Notes: generated from the letters alone by a model not told the origin. Shown: positions 1-8,051, counted from the stretch's first letter. The stretch: DNA of 64,000 nucleotides from Aquibium sp. ELW1220 (GCF_030398385.1 NZ_JAOAOQ010000003.1:62001-126000), one strand, 5' to 3'. Program-made: numbers and translations.

Positions 1-428
1 AAGGCGAGGCCCATCAGGTAGGCGGCGATGCCGCCCGCCGGCCTCCCGCCGGCCTGAAAGCGCGCCTCGCGCGACAGGAGCGGGATGCGGATCACGCCGA
101 GGAAGTTGAGCCCCATCAGGATGATCAGCAGGCCGGCGACGACCGCCAGTTCCTGCTGGTACGCCCGCAGCAGCCCGCCAATGGTGGAGGCGCCGGCGCC
201 GAGCGCGACGAAGACGGTGGAGAAGCCGAGCACGAAGGCCACCGACGCGCCGATCAGCGCGAAGCGCGTGGTCCGGTCCTCGGCCTTCGCGCCCTCGCCG
301 CGGAAATCGTCGACCGAGACGCCGGCCATGTAGCAGAGATAGGGCGGCACCAGCGGCAGGACGCAGGGCGACAGGAAGGAGATCGCCCCCGCCCCCACCG
401 CGCTCACATAGCCGACATCGATCGCCAT
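1..428 (-). CDS. ccdA: Cytochrome c biogenesis protein CcdA-like (3' end outside window)
   Basis: The first 142 codons of a membrane protein read leftwards off the window. The N-terminus MAIDVGYVSAVGAGAISFLS runs into SPCVLPLVPPYLCYMAG, the Pro-Cys-containing first helix of the CcdA/DsbD-beta family. A second helix (ALIGASVAFVLGFSTVFVAL) and a third (VVAGLLIILMGLNFLGV) follow. By family knowledge CcdA carries electrons from cytoplasmic thioredoxin across the inner membrane to periplasmic thiol proteins that mature c-type cytochromes. The ATG at 428 was chosen because it gives the family N-terminus. The region just upstream, plus the first seven codons, is duplicated near 2,562-2,685. The C-terminal half is not visible. 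Confidence 0.85.
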   Translation of the reverse strand, partial: MAIDVGYVSAVGAGAISFLSPCVLPLVPPYLCYMAGVSVDDFRGEGAKAEDRTTRFALIGASVAFVLGFSTVFVALGAGASTIGGLLRAYQQELAVVAGLLIILMGLNFLGVIRIPLLSREARFQAGGRPAGGIAAYLMGLA

Positions 429-535
429 TGGCCTCGCCCCGTCCGGTTCAGTACCGCCGAGGGGCGGCTATAGACCGCTCACGCCGTATCGGCCAATCAC
501 CCTTGCGTGGGCATTTTGTCCCGCCGCCTGCGGCT
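412..535 (-). repeat. Copy A of a ~124-bp dispersed repeat: ccdA 5' region
   Basis: This segment covers the first codons of ccdA and about 107 bases upstream. It matches 2,562-2,685 in the same orientation with few differences. Exact blocks include cccttgcgtgggcat and ccccgtccggtt. Beyond 535 the two copies diverge. Since copy A holds the intact gene start, it is probably the source. Its upstream part presumably contains the ccdA promoter. Confidence 0.8.
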
Positions 536-576
536 TCATCCGGCTGGAGCAGTCATCCTCGACTGTCGGATGAAGC
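533..576. repeat. Inverted repeat, 10-bp arms
   Basis: The arm gcttcatccg at 533-542 is exactly complementary to cggatgaagc at 567-576, with a 24-base loop. It lies between the end of the gene at 649 and the ccdA start. No T-run follows on either strand, so a factor-independent terminator is not clear. A regulatory hairpin or a remnant is possible. Confidence 0.5.
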
Positions 577-648
577 GGCTCGCAACCAATCCTGTTCCGG
601 ACGGCCACGTCTTCGCTTTCCGCTCCACGAAGCAGGAGCGGGGATTCC

Positions 649-1518
649 TCAGGTGGCGTGCTTCAGGAAGCTCTCGACGCCATCGGCGAGCGAGCCGTTC
701 AGCGCGCGGACGCGTTCGGCGAGCACGCCGGTGCCGGAGAGGCTGCCGATCGTCTTGTTGGCGTCGAACAGCACCGCCTGTCCGTCCACCATGACGAAGT
801 CGAACTTGCCGTAGTCGAAGCCCATCTGGTGGCGGATCATGCGGATGGAGTCGGGAACTTCGGTCGGCTCGCTGTGGAAGATGCCGTTGCCCTTGACGAT
901 CGGAGAGGCTGCAACATTGCGGCTGCAGCGCTCGGACGTGCCGCAGAAAAGATAGGTGCGCGCGACGTAGCCCTGTTCCGTCTCCTCGCCGACAAACTTT
1001 TCCACGACGGCGCCGGGATCGCCCCAGACGCTGGCCGGCACGTCGGAGATCGACCGGCAGACATTATAGTCGCCGAAGACCCGCAGGCCCGGATGCGGCC
1101 GACGCGCCAGTCGCCAGGCGGCGTTGCGGTTCTGATGGCGTTCCGGCTTGCCCAGGTAGTTGAGGTTCGACTTGATGATCACCTTGCCGCTCCAGTCGCT
1201 GTCCGGCCCGACAAGCAGCGTCGAGAAGGAGCGTTTCGTGATGTCGCCGACCTTCGCGTTGATCGCGGCCGGGAATCTCGCCGCGACGGCGAGGTATTCG
1301 GGCGGCACGACGGAACTGTCCACGTGGAGAATGAGGAGGTCGCCTGCAGGCACCCGGTCGGGGCGGCCCGTCTCGGTGATCCGGTGGCCACGCGCGGCGA
1401 GGATCGCCAGCAAGTCACCCATGATGTAGCGCGCAGCCTTGCCGGCAAACCCGACTCGCCGGCGGAACGTGTCAAACCGATGGTGCAGAAGGACGACATG
1501 TGCCAATGACGCAACCAT
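649..1518 (-). CDS. ATP-grasp-like protein of unknown substrate
   Basis: 289 residues. The C-terminal part contains FDFVMVDGQAVLFDANKT. This matches the metal-binding strand and Asn of ATP-grasp enzymes, where an acidic residue, a short turn and a D-x-N motif bind Mg-ATP. The N-terminal part holds short hydrophobic strands (LLILHVDSS) and a lysine-bearing strand (GKVIIKSNLNYLG), as in the pre-ATP-grasp and lid regions. ATP-grasp enzymes ligate a carboxylate to an amine or thiol, but nothing here names the substrates. The gene starts 31 bases from the divergent methyltransferase, so the two promoters must overlap or one gene depends on distant signals. No strong Shine-Dalgarno sequence is visible at the ATG. 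Confidence 0.6.
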   Translation of the reverse strand: MVASLAHVVLLHHRFDTFRRRVGFAGKAARYIMGDLLAILAARGHRITETGRPDRVPAGDLLILHVDSSVVPPEYLAVAARFPAAINAKVGDITKRSFSTLLVGPDSDWSGKVIIKSNLNYLGKPERHQNRNAAWRLARRPHPGLRVFGDYNVCRSISDVPASVWGDPGAVVEKFVGEETEQGYVARTYLFCGTSERCSRNVAASPIVKGNGIFHSEPTEVPDSIRMIRHQMGFDYGKFDFVMVDGQAVLFDANKTIGSLSGTGVLAERVRALNGSLADGVESFLKHAT

Positions 1519-1549
1519 TCCGAGAAGGTGATGGGATAAGGGGGTGTAG

Positions 1550-2353
1550 TTGCAGGTGAACCAAAAATCTATCCCTCACTTCCGCAGGCTCATCCCGCTG
1601 TGGCAGAAGATGGGACTGCCACTCAGACCGCGCGAACCGGTGCCGTCGGTTCTCGCGCGGCTCCTTTCGGGGCGGCCGGCGAAGCTCCTGATGCTCGGCG
1701 TCACGCCCGACTACGCCGGGTTCGGCGACGACCTGACGGCGCTCGACTGGTCGCCGGAGATGGTCGCCGAGATTTGGCCGGGCGACACGGACAAGCGCCG
1801 CGCCGTGCTGGGCGACTGGCGCGACATGCCGTTCGAGGCCGAGAGCTTCGACGCGGCGATCGGCGACAACGCCATGACGATGCTGGCCTGGCCCGACGAT
1901 GTCGATGCGGTGCTGGCGGAGGTGCGCCGCGTCGTTAAGCCCGACGGAATCGCGGTGTTCCGCTGGTTCCTGGCGCCCGATAGCCCGGCGACCGACACGG
2001 AACTCAAGGCGCTTGCGCTGTCGCTTCGGGACAAGGCCTCCGACATCATGCGCTGGCGTTTCGTCATGGACGCCGTGCACGAGGCGGGCGAGCCGACGGT
2101 CCCGGTCAGGGCGGCGTGGCGCAAATATTCGCGGCTTTTTCCCGATTTCGGCGAGTTGGCGCGAGCCAATGACTGGGACGCCGCGGAACTGGCCGAACTC
2201 GACATCTATCGCGAGTCGACCGCGCAATTCACCTTCCCGACCCTTGCGCAGATGCAGGCCGCCGCGGGCCGGCATTTTTCCTCGATCGAGCTGGTGCCCA
2301 GCGGCGACTACCCGCTCGCGGAGTTCGCGCCCTTCGTCATCTTGGGTCGTTGA
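1550..2353 (+). CDS. Class I SAM-dependent methyltransferase
   Basis: 267 residues. The pattern is that of a small-molecule methyltransferase. AKLLMLGVTPDYAG is a variant motif I strand, ALDWSPEMV is the acidic ribose-binding strand, GDWRDMPFEAESFDAAIGDN is motif II/III, and EVRRVVKPDGIAVFRWF is the conserved post-motif strand. The first loop reads LGVTPDYAG instead of the usual GxGxG, as in several divergent families. The start is TTG at 1550, preceded by a purine-rich aaggggg about 7 bases upstream; GTG at 1556 is an alternative. The substrate cannot be inferred. Confidence 0.7.
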   Translation: MQVNQKSIPHFRRLIPLWQKMGLPLRPREPVPSVLARLLSGRPAKLLMLGVTPDYAGFGDDLTALDWSPEMVAEIWPGDTDKRRAVLGDWRDMPFEAESFDAAIGDNAMTMLAWPDDVDAVLAEVRRVVKPDGIAVFRWFLAPDSPATDTELKALALSLRDKASDIMRWRFVMDAVHEAGEPTVPVRAAWRKYSRLFPDFGELARANDWDAAELAELDIYRESTAQFTFPTLAQMQAAAGRHFSSIELVPSGDYPLAEFAPFVILGR

Positions 2354-2384
2354 CCGGATCCGGCGTTGGTGAGCGCGCCGGGAA

Positions 2385-2555
2385 CGAGCCCTGCCGTGCA
2401 GATGGCGCTGCTGGCGCCGGCGCGCGGGCGGTGACGCCCGCGTCCGTCCAGGCGGCCGGCTTCAGGCTGACGGGCGAAGGGGTCGGACATGCCGCCGGCA
2501 GGACCGCTTTCCTCTGGCCCTTCGGATCGCGGCTGGCGGGAGGCTCCACCGCGCC
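2385..2555 (+). pseudogene. Decayed fragment of a TRAP 4TM/12TM permease gene
   Basis: In one frame this stretch encodes GFRLTGEGVGHAAGRT (2,458-2,505). The intact permease gene at 4,271-4,318 encodes GFWLTGEGVGQAAGKT. The similarity continues on both sides: tggcgctgctggcgccg upstream, and a Trp-x-Phe-Gly and Gly-Gly-Ser stretch downstream. No start codon, no surrounding domain and no further similarity are present, so it cannot be functional. It sits in the same orientation as the intact gene and directly abuts copy B of the ccdA 5' repeat. Confidence 0.7.
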
Positions 2556-2561
2556 CGTTCA

Positions 2562-2685
2562 GCCGGCATCGATCACCATCGCCTCTCCCCGTCCGGTTCG
2601 GTACCGCCGATGAGGCGCCCATAGACCGCTCGCGCCGCATCGGCCGATCACCCTTGCGTGGGCATGTTGTCCCGCCGCCTCCGGC
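2562..2685 (-). repeat. Copy B of the ccdA 5' repeat, with a truncated start
   Basis: This matches 412-535. On the minus strand it keeps the ccdA start as ATG GTG ATC GAT GCC GGC and then hits TGA, where the intact gene reads ATG GCG ATC GAT GTC GGC TAT. It is therefore a duplicated regulatory region plus start, not a gene. No gene is present between 2,354 and 2,854. That gap holds the permease fragment, this repeat, and the presumed promoter and ribosome-binding site of the next gene. Confidence 0.8.
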
Positions 2686-2854
2686 CGCGGCGTGCCGCAC
2701 GGGCTGTCCGCGCACGGCCGCGCGATGCGCGGTCACCCAAAACTTTCGGCCAAGAGGGACGTGCCCTCTCCAGCCTTCCCGATGATGTGGAATTCAGTTA
2801 TGTGAATAGGGTCGGCGGCATGGAGGTGTCGGCGCAAACGGGAGGAGATTATCC

Positions 2855-3829
2855 GTGAACAAGATCAAGAAGTACCTTTCCGCGCTGGCGATCGCCGCGA
2901 TGATGACCGCACCTGCGGTCGCGCAGGACCGCGAGGGCTGGCCGAACGAACTGACGATCGGCACCGCGAGCCAGGGCGGGACCTATTTCGTCTACGGCAA
3001 CGGCTTTGCCAGCTACATCACCGAGAGCCTCGGCCTGAACGCCACCGGCGAAGTGACCGGCGGCCCGGTGCAGAATGTCACCCTGGTGGAGACCGGCGAC
3101 CACCTGATGGGCCTCGTGACCATGGGCCCCGCCTATGACGCCTGGACCGGCAAGTCGGAACTGGCGCCCGGCCTCGAGCACAAATCGATCCGTGCCCTGT
3201 TCCCGATGTACCAGACGCCCTTCCAGGTGATCGCGCTGAAATCGTCGGGCATCAAATCGGTCTCCGACCTCGCCGGCAAGCGTGTCGGCGTCGGCCCCGC
3301 GGGCGGGACGCCCGGCACCTACTGGCCGCAATTCATGACCGCGCTCGGGATCGAGGCCAACATCTCGAACGCCGGCGCCTCGGATGCGGTCGGCCAGCTG
3401 GCCGACGGTCTCATCGACGCCTTCGCCTTCGCTGCGGGCGTGCCGATCTCGGCCTTCTCGCAGCTGGCCGCCGAGCAAGACGTGGTGATGTTCGGCCTGT
3501 CGGAATCCGAACTGCCCAAGGTGCTGGAGGCGTTTCCGGCCATGGCGCCGCTGACCATCCCGGCCGGCACCTATGCCGGGCACGACTACGACCAGCCGAC
3601 CGTGGCGCTGTGGAACTTCGCCATTGCGCATCAGGACATGCCGGAGAGCCTGGCCTACGAGATCACCAAGCTGGCGATGGAGAACCCCGACCGGATGGTG
3701 CAGATCCATGCCGCGGCATCCGAGACCCTGGTTGCGAACTGGGACAAGAACACCTTCATGCCCTACCACCCCGGCGCCGTCCGGTACTTCACCGAAAAGG
3801 GCATCACGATCCCCGACAACCTGAAATAG
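2855..3829 (+). CDS. TRAP transporter substrate-binding protein, TAXI family
   Basis: 324 residues. An export signal (MNKIKKYLSALAIAAMMTAP, ending AVA|Q near residue 23) is followed by the TAXI-family opening LTIGTASQGGTYFVYGNGFA. Later come SVSDLAGKRVGVGPAGG and a C-terminal FTEKGITIPDNLK. TAXI proteins bind a small carboxylate-type solute in the periplasm and hand it to a 4TM/12TM fused permease, and that permease is the next gene. The start is GTG at 2855 with a strong ggaggaga 7 bases upstream. The ligand is unknown. Confidence 0.92.
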   Translation: MNKIKKYLSALAIAAMMTAPAVAQDREGWPNELTIGTASQGGTYFVYGNGFASYITESLGLNATGEVTGGPVQNVTLVETGDHLMGLVTMGPAYDAWTGKSELAPGLEHKSIRALFPMYQTPFQVIALKSSGIKSVSDLAGKRVGVGPAGGTPGTYWPQFMTALGIEANISNAGASDAVGQLADGLIDAFAFAAGVPISAFSQLAAEQDVVMFGLSESELPKVLEAFPAMAPLTIPAGTYAGHDYDQPTVALWNFAIAHQDMPESLAYEITKLAMENPDRMVQIHAAASETLVANWDKNTFMPYHPGAVRYFTEKGITIPDNLK

Positions 3830-3925
3830 GCCACGGCCCGCGCCGCCCGCCGCCGGCCGGTCACGGTGCGGCGTCGGGCGGCGCGTCGCCTCTTGCGGAC
3901 GCAACCGACAGGCGGGGGGACGATC

Positions 3926-6091
3926 ATGAGCGCCAGCACCGACAGCGACGGCCTTCTCGGCAAGGGTGTCGACGACGAGATCTTCACCGCCAACCAGCGC
4001 AAGCCCCTCGGCACGTTGAAGCTCGCGCTGGCCGCGCTGTGCGTCCTCTACACCGCCTTCCACATCGCGGTGATGAACCTCTATCCGCTGGAGACCTGGA
4101 CCTATCGGCTGATCCATGTCGGCGGCGGGCTGGTGATCGGCTTCCTGCTGTTCTCGTCGGCGCTGTTTGCCGACGACGCGCCCGGCCGCGCGGGAACGCG
4201 CCCGGCCCTGCGGCTGGCGCTGCTGGCGCCGGGGGCGCTGGCGGTGACGCTGGCGTTTTCCCAGGCCGTCGGCTTCTGGCTGACCGGCGAAGGAGTGGGA
4301 CAGGCCGCCGGCAAGACCGACCTCGTCTGGTCCTTCGGCTGGCCGCTGGTGGGCGGCTCGCTCTGGCTGATCCTGGTCGGATGGCTGATGCCCGACCGCG
4401 ACCGCAGCCGGATCGACGTCGCCGACGCCTTCCTGGCGCTGGCCGCCGTGGCGGTGACGCTCTACATCATCTTCCACGCGCCGCTGCTGCGGCTGCGCGC
4501 CGGCACCGGGCTCGCCAAGGATGCCGACCTCTACGCGGCGATGGCCGGCGTGGTCCTCATCCTCGAGCTGACGCGCCGCCTGGCGGGCCTGGCGCTGGTC
4601 ATCATCTGCGGCGTCTTCGTCGCCTACAGCTTCGTCGGCCCCTGGCTGCCCGGCATCCTGCAGCACCGCGGCTACACGGCCAGCCGCTTCTTCACCTACA
4701 TCTTCACCGACCAGGGCATTCTGGGCCCGACGACGGCGATCTCGTCGACCTACATCATCCTGTTCGTCGCCTTCGCCGCCTTTCTGCAGGCGAGCCGCGT
4801 GGGCGAGTACTTTGTCAACTTCGCCTTCGCCGCAGCGGGCGACAAGCGCGGCGGACCGGCCAAGGTGGCGGTGTTCGGCTCGGGCCTGATGGGCATGATC
4901 AACGGCACCTCGGCCGGCAACGTGGTCGCCACCGGGTCGCTGACCATCCCGCTGATGAAGCGGGTGGGCTACGCTCCGCAGACGGCGGCGTCGGTGGAGG
5001 CGGCCGCCTCCTCGGGCGGGCAGATCCTGCCGCCGATCATGGGCGCCGGCGCCTTCATCATGTCGGAGATCACCGGCATTCCCTATGCCGAGATCGTGGT
5101 CGCCGCGATCATTCCAGCCATCCTCTACTTCCTGTCGGTCTATTTCATGGTCGACCTCGCGGCGCAGAAGTTCGGCATGAAGGGCCTGCCGCGCGAGGAA
5201 CTGCCGAAATTCGCCAAGCTGGCGCGGCAGGCCTTCCTGTTCATCCCGATCATCATCCTGATCGGGGCGCTGTTTGCCGGCTATTCGGTGATCCGCGCCG
5301 GCACGCTGGCGATGGCGGCCGCCGCCGTGGTGTCCTGGCTGACGCCCTACAGGATGGGCCTGAAGGAGATCCTCTACGCTCTGGAGCTCTCCACCAAGAT
5401 GAGCCTGCAACTCGTCGCCGTCTGCGCGGCGGCTGGCATCATCGTCGGCGTCATCGCGCTGACCGGAATCGGCACGCGCTTCTCGTCGCTGCTGCTCGGT
5501 CTCGCCGACCAGAACCAGGTGGTCGCGCTGTTCTTCGCCATGGTGGTGTCGATCGTGCTCGGCATGGGCATGCCGACGACGGCAGCCTATGCGGTGGCCG
5601 CCTCGGTAATCGCGCCCGGCCTGATCCAGATGGGGATCGAGCCGCTGACGGCGCATTTCTTCATCTTCTACTTCGCGGTCATGTCGGCCATCACTCCGCC
5701 GGTGGCGCTCGCCGCCTATGCCGGGGCGGCGATCGCCCAGTCCGACCCGATGAAGACCTCGGTGGAGAGCTTCAAGATCGGGCTCGCGGCCTTCGTCGTG
5801 CCGTTCATGTTCTTCTCCTCGCCGGCGCTGCTGATGGACGGGACCTGGCTGGAGATCGCCCACGTCACCGTCACCGCCACCTTCGGCGTCTACATGCTGG
5901 CGGCCTGCGTCCAGGGCTGGTACTTCGGAGCGGCCAGCGCGCTGGTCAGGGGCGGCACGCTCGTCGCCGGCCTCGCCATGATCGAGGGCGGCTGGCTGAC
6001 CGACGTCGTCGGCCTGGCGATCGCCGCCTTCCTCTTCCTCGTCCAGACCCGCGTCGTGCGGCCGAAGCACCTGGCGCGAGGGCTGGACTGA
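3926..6091 (+). CDS. TRAP transporter fused permease (4TM/12TM)
   Basis: 721 residues of largely hydrophobic sequence. The N-terminal part corresponds to the small DctQ-like unit. The C-terminal part is the large DctM-like unit, with FGSGLMGMINGTSAGNVVAT, AASSGGQILPPIMGAGAFIM and GMGMPTTAAYAVAAS, the glycine-rich loops of the ion-coupled translocation domain. It works in the inner membrane with the upstream TAXI protein, driven by an ion gradient. The ATG at 3926 is preferred over the earlier in-frame GTG at 3866 because a ggcgggggga purine tract lies just ahead. Parts of this gene are echoed as short fragments at 2,385-2,555 and near 6,270. Confidence 0.92.
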   Translation: MSASTDSDGLLGKGVDDEIFTANQRKPLGTLKLALAALCVLYTAFHIAVMNLYPLETWTYRLIHVGGGLVIGFLLFSSALFADDAPGRAGTRPALRLALLAPGALAVTLAFSQAVGFWLTGEGVGQAAGKTDLVWSFGWPLVGGSLWLILVGWLMPDRDRSRIDVADAFLALAAVAVTLYIIFHAPLLRLRAGTGLAKDADLYAAMAGVVLILELTRRLAGLALVIICGVFVAYSFVGPWLPGILQHRGYTASRFFTYIFTDQGILGPTTAISSTYIILFVAFAAFLQASRVGEYFVNFAFAAAGDKRGGPAKVAVFGSGLMGMINGTSAGNVVATGSLTIPLMKRVGYAPQTAASVEAAASSGGQILPPIMGAGAFIMSEITGIPYAEIVVAAIIPAILYFLSVYFMVDLAAQKFGMKGLPREELPKFAKLARQAFLFIPIIILIGALFAGYSVIRAGTLAMAAAAVVSWLTPYRMGLKEILYALELSTKMSLQLVAVCAAAGIIVGVIALTGIGTRFSSLLLGLADQNQVVALFFAMVVSIVLGMGMPTTAAYAVAASVIAPGLIQMGIEPLTAHFFIFYFAVMSAITPPVALAAYAGAAIAQSDPMKTSVESFKIGLAAFVVPFMFFSSPALLMDGTWLEIAHVTVTATFGVYMLAACVQGWYFGAASALVRGGTLVAGLAMIEGGWLTDVVGLAIAAFLFLVQTRVVRPKHLARGLD

Positions 6092-6269
6092 AGCGCCGCA
6101 CAGGCCGCGCAGCCGCCTGTCGCCCTGCTCGCGGCCGCACGGATCGAAGGCATTCCCGCCCCGGGTACAGCAGCATGCTCGTCCGCTGCGTGGCGCAAGG
6201 CCCGACCACGGGATCGCTGCACGCCGACCCGCTGCGCGGCAATCCCCCCTTGCCGGCCCCCCCGGCAGT

Positions 6270-6291
6270 GCGGCCAGCGCGCTGGTCAGGG
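6270..6291 (+). repeat. 22-bp exact echo of the TRAP permease 3' region
   Basis: The 22 bases here are identical to 5,930-5,951 inside the permease gene, and after one mismatch four more bases agree. It lies in the 382-base gap between the permease and tRNA-Lys, where no gene is seen. Shortly after, at about 6,310, atcgccctctcccgtccgg resembles the edge of the ccdA repeat. The region may be debris of the same old rearrangement. Confidence 0.5.
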
Positions 6292-6473
6292 CCGGCCCGC
6301 AGCCCGGCAATCGCCCTCTCCCGTCCGGCTAAGCGCCCGGAACGGCCGCCGCGCCGATGCGGGAACGCCCGACCGCCCGCGGCCGCCGGATTTCCGGCGT
6401 TTTTTCCGGTTGACCGCCCCTGACTGCCTCCCTATGTTCCGCCGCACTTTCCGGCGCGCACTGCGCGCTTCGG

Positions 6474-6549
6474 GAGCGCGTAGCTCAGCCGGTAGAGCAA
6501 CTGACTTTTAATCAGTAGGTCCTGGGTTCGAGCCCCAGCGCGCTCACCA
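6474..6549 (+). tRNA. tRNA-Lys(TTT)
   Basis: 76 nt with CCA encoded. The acceptor arms gagcgcg and cgcgctc pair fully. The D-stem is gctc/gagc, the anticodon stem is actga/tcagt with loop cttttaa (anticodon TTT, Lys), and the T-stem is ctggg/cccag with loop ttcgagc. The last 46 bases (6,504-6,549) recur at 16,836-16,881, so this is the integration target of the island. The copy here is intact. Confidence 0.97.
6504..6549 (+). repeat. attL: 46-bp core direct repeat, left copy
   Basis: Identical to 16,836-16,881, running from acttttaatc in the anticodon loop to the terminal cacca of the tRNA. The bases on either side of the two copies differ, which fixes the repeat length. Confidence 0.95.
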
Positions 6550-6593
6550 TAAAATCAATGACTTAGCTGCATTTATGTGCTCATGGGGTTTGG

Positions 6594-6613
6594 TCAGTAA
6601 GCACATAGTAAGC
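6594..6613 (+). repeat. Putative integrase arm-type site, left end
   Basis: The 20 bases tcagtaagcacatagtaagc contain two agtaagc units 11 bases apart. The same 20 bases occur at 16,696-16,715 near the other end. An inverted pair tatgtgct (6,574-6,581) / agcacata (6,600-6,607) overlaps it. The position just inside attL and the paired units fit tyrosine-integrase arm binding. Confidence 0.6.
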
Positions 6614-6638
6614 AGGCGGGCAGGAAATCGGGCCGCTT

Positions 6639-7253
6639 TCAGCCGCGAGCAGCTCCGCCAAAGCGGGCCATCAACCCGCAAAGTTCGGCCGTGACAAGAT
6701 CATCGAGACGCGCGCATTCATTCTCCAGCCGTTCATAGGTTGACCAGTGCATTCCCTTCGGCTTCGGTGGAAACGGATCGTCGAAGCAGCCTTCGCCTCC
6801 CAGCCGCATTCGAATCTCCCGTGACCTTGATGCCGCGCGCCCGAAGATATCTTCGCTCTGCGACGCATAGGCGAGGTTCAGGCATCTCCGGCAGCGGAAA
6901 CGCGAGCCGCCATAGAGCACCATGTTTCGGCTGCCGCATCGAAGACAGCCGAGATAGACGCGCGAGCCCCCGAACGGCTGTTCTCTTCGCAGCAAGGGCA
7001 CATGCTCGTTTACCGGTGTCCATTCTACCTCGCCCACCTGCCGGGTTCGGTAGTCGAGTTCCAGGCTGTTCGGATGGACCTTGTAGCGTATCCATCCCGT
7101 CTGTTCACCATGACGGGACCAGGACAGCGTTCCCTGAAACCCTGTCCGCAATAAGCTTTGCTTGCGCATGTATCGGACGTCGATCCTGAGGCTCGCTTCG
7201 CATGTGCTCCGCGTTCCATAGCGCCAGCGATTGCCCGATCCGCTACCGCCCAT
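6639..7253 (-). CDS. Zinc-ribbon protein of unknown function
   Basis: 204 residues. The middle has CLRCGSRNMVLYGG followed by FRCRRCLNLAYASQ, a CxxC...CxxC pair typical of a zinc ribbon. The N-terminus is Gly/Ser-rich (MGGSGSGNRWRYG). The strand-rich part before the ribbon (GFQGTLSWSRHGEQTGWIRY) looks like a small beta domain, and the C-terminus is helical and charged. A strong GGAGG lies 5 bases before the ATG. It is the gene nearest attL and reads toward it. I recognise no characterised family; proteins of this look occur in alphaproteobacterial islands. DNA or RNA binding is plausible but not shown. Confidence 0.75.
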   Translation of the reverse strand: MGGSGSGNRWRYGTRSTCEASLRIDVRYMRKQSLLRTGFQGTLSWSRHGEQTGWIRYKVHPNSLELDYRTRQVGEVEWTPVNEHVPLLRREQPFGGSRVYLGCLRCGSRNMVLYGGSRFRCRRCLNLAYASQSEDIFGRAASRSREIRMRLGGEGCFDDPFPPKPKGMHWSTYERLENECARLDDLVTAELCGLMARFGGAARG

Positions 7254-7409
7254 GACGACCTCCGATTTTACCGAAATCTTGTGTCAAGTTGCTAGCTCAT
7301 CTTACAACAAGAGCGATCAGGGTGCATGCGACTTAAGGTGTTTCGTGTTGTCTCAGCTTGATATTTGTACTCCCCATGATATCGTGAGTTTGCGGGGGTA
7401 GGCGTTGCA

Positions 7410-7730
7410 ATGGACAGCATTTCTATTGCGGGCGAGTCAGTCACGGCCGCAACGGCTCTTGCGGGCTTGATTCTGGTATACCTCGGCAGTCTCACTGCAA
7501 GTTTCAGCACATATCAGCCCCAAGAACGGAAGTCGGTTCTGGCAAGCTTTCAAAAGCGGGCTTGGACTGCTTTCGTTGGATTGGTCCTAGCCCTGCTATC
7601 GGCGGCTCTAGGCGTTATGGGCAAATGGCTTCCAAACGAATGCGTTGCCGACGTGGGCACCGCATTTCTGCTCCTGTCTTTCGCGTGGGGAGTTGGTATT
7701 GCGCTGATAACGGCAAGGGAGATTTCCTGA
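7410..7730 (+). CDS. Small membrane protein, three predicted helices, unknown function
   Basis: 106 residues with hydrophobic segments at about 13-35, 51-72 and 82-102 (AFVGLVLALLSAALGVMG is the second). The only long polar loop is STYQPQERKSVLASFQKR. The stop codon directly abuts the next start (TGA then ATG at 7,731), so translation is probably coupled. The region is visibly less G+C-rich than the host chromosome. No family is recognised. A membrane protein paired with small soluble partners next to a restriction system is a common pattern in defence cargo, but that is only inference here. Confidence 0.7.
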   Translation: MDSISIAGESVTAATALAGLILVYLGSLTASFSTYQPQERKSVLASFQKRAWTAFVGLVLALLSAALGVMGKWLPNECVADVGTAFLLLSFAWGVGIALITAREIS

Positions 7731-8051
7731 ATGGCTCTCACGCTTGAAGCCGAGCAGCGCCTTTCTGACGTGGGCATTGTGGATTTTTACCAGAATGATG
7801 CGGCGGTATGGCTCGCCACGGTGCGCGATACGAAAAAATTTGTGAAAGGGAACTTTCCAGCGGGCGCGTTGATTCGTAGGGATGACATTGCAAAGGCGCT
7901 ATCTCCGATCTTGGAGGTTCACGAGGGCTTCCGCGATTTTCGAAACAGCGAAAAGTTGCGTGGGAAATTTTGGATCAAGGACTTCGCAGACCTCCTAATT
8001 GACCGGACATGGGACCAACTGGACGAGGAGAACGCCAATGGGGAAAACTGA
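7731..8051 (+). CDS. Small soluble protein of unknown function
   Basis: 106 residues, mixed charge, no hydrophobic segment and no motif I can name. Landmarks are GIVDFYQNDAAVWLATVRD near the start and GKFWIKDFADLLIDRTWDQL near the end. It begins on the base after the stop of the membrane protein and overlaps the start of the next gene by 14 bases, so the three read as one tight operon. Its function is unknown; the coupling suggests it acts with its neighbours. Confidence 0.7.
   Translation: MALTLEAEQRLSDVGIVDFYQNDAAVWLATVRDTKKFVKGNFPAGALIRRDDIAKALSPILEVHEGFRDFRNSEKLRGKFWIKDFADLLIDRTWDQLDEENANGEN

Noticed and set aside
2849-6310. Very long open frame on the minus strand (over 1,100 codons)
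   Set aside because: It is antisense to the TRAP genes, is full of Arg, Gln, His and Gly without any domain, and arises from the high G+C third-position pattern.
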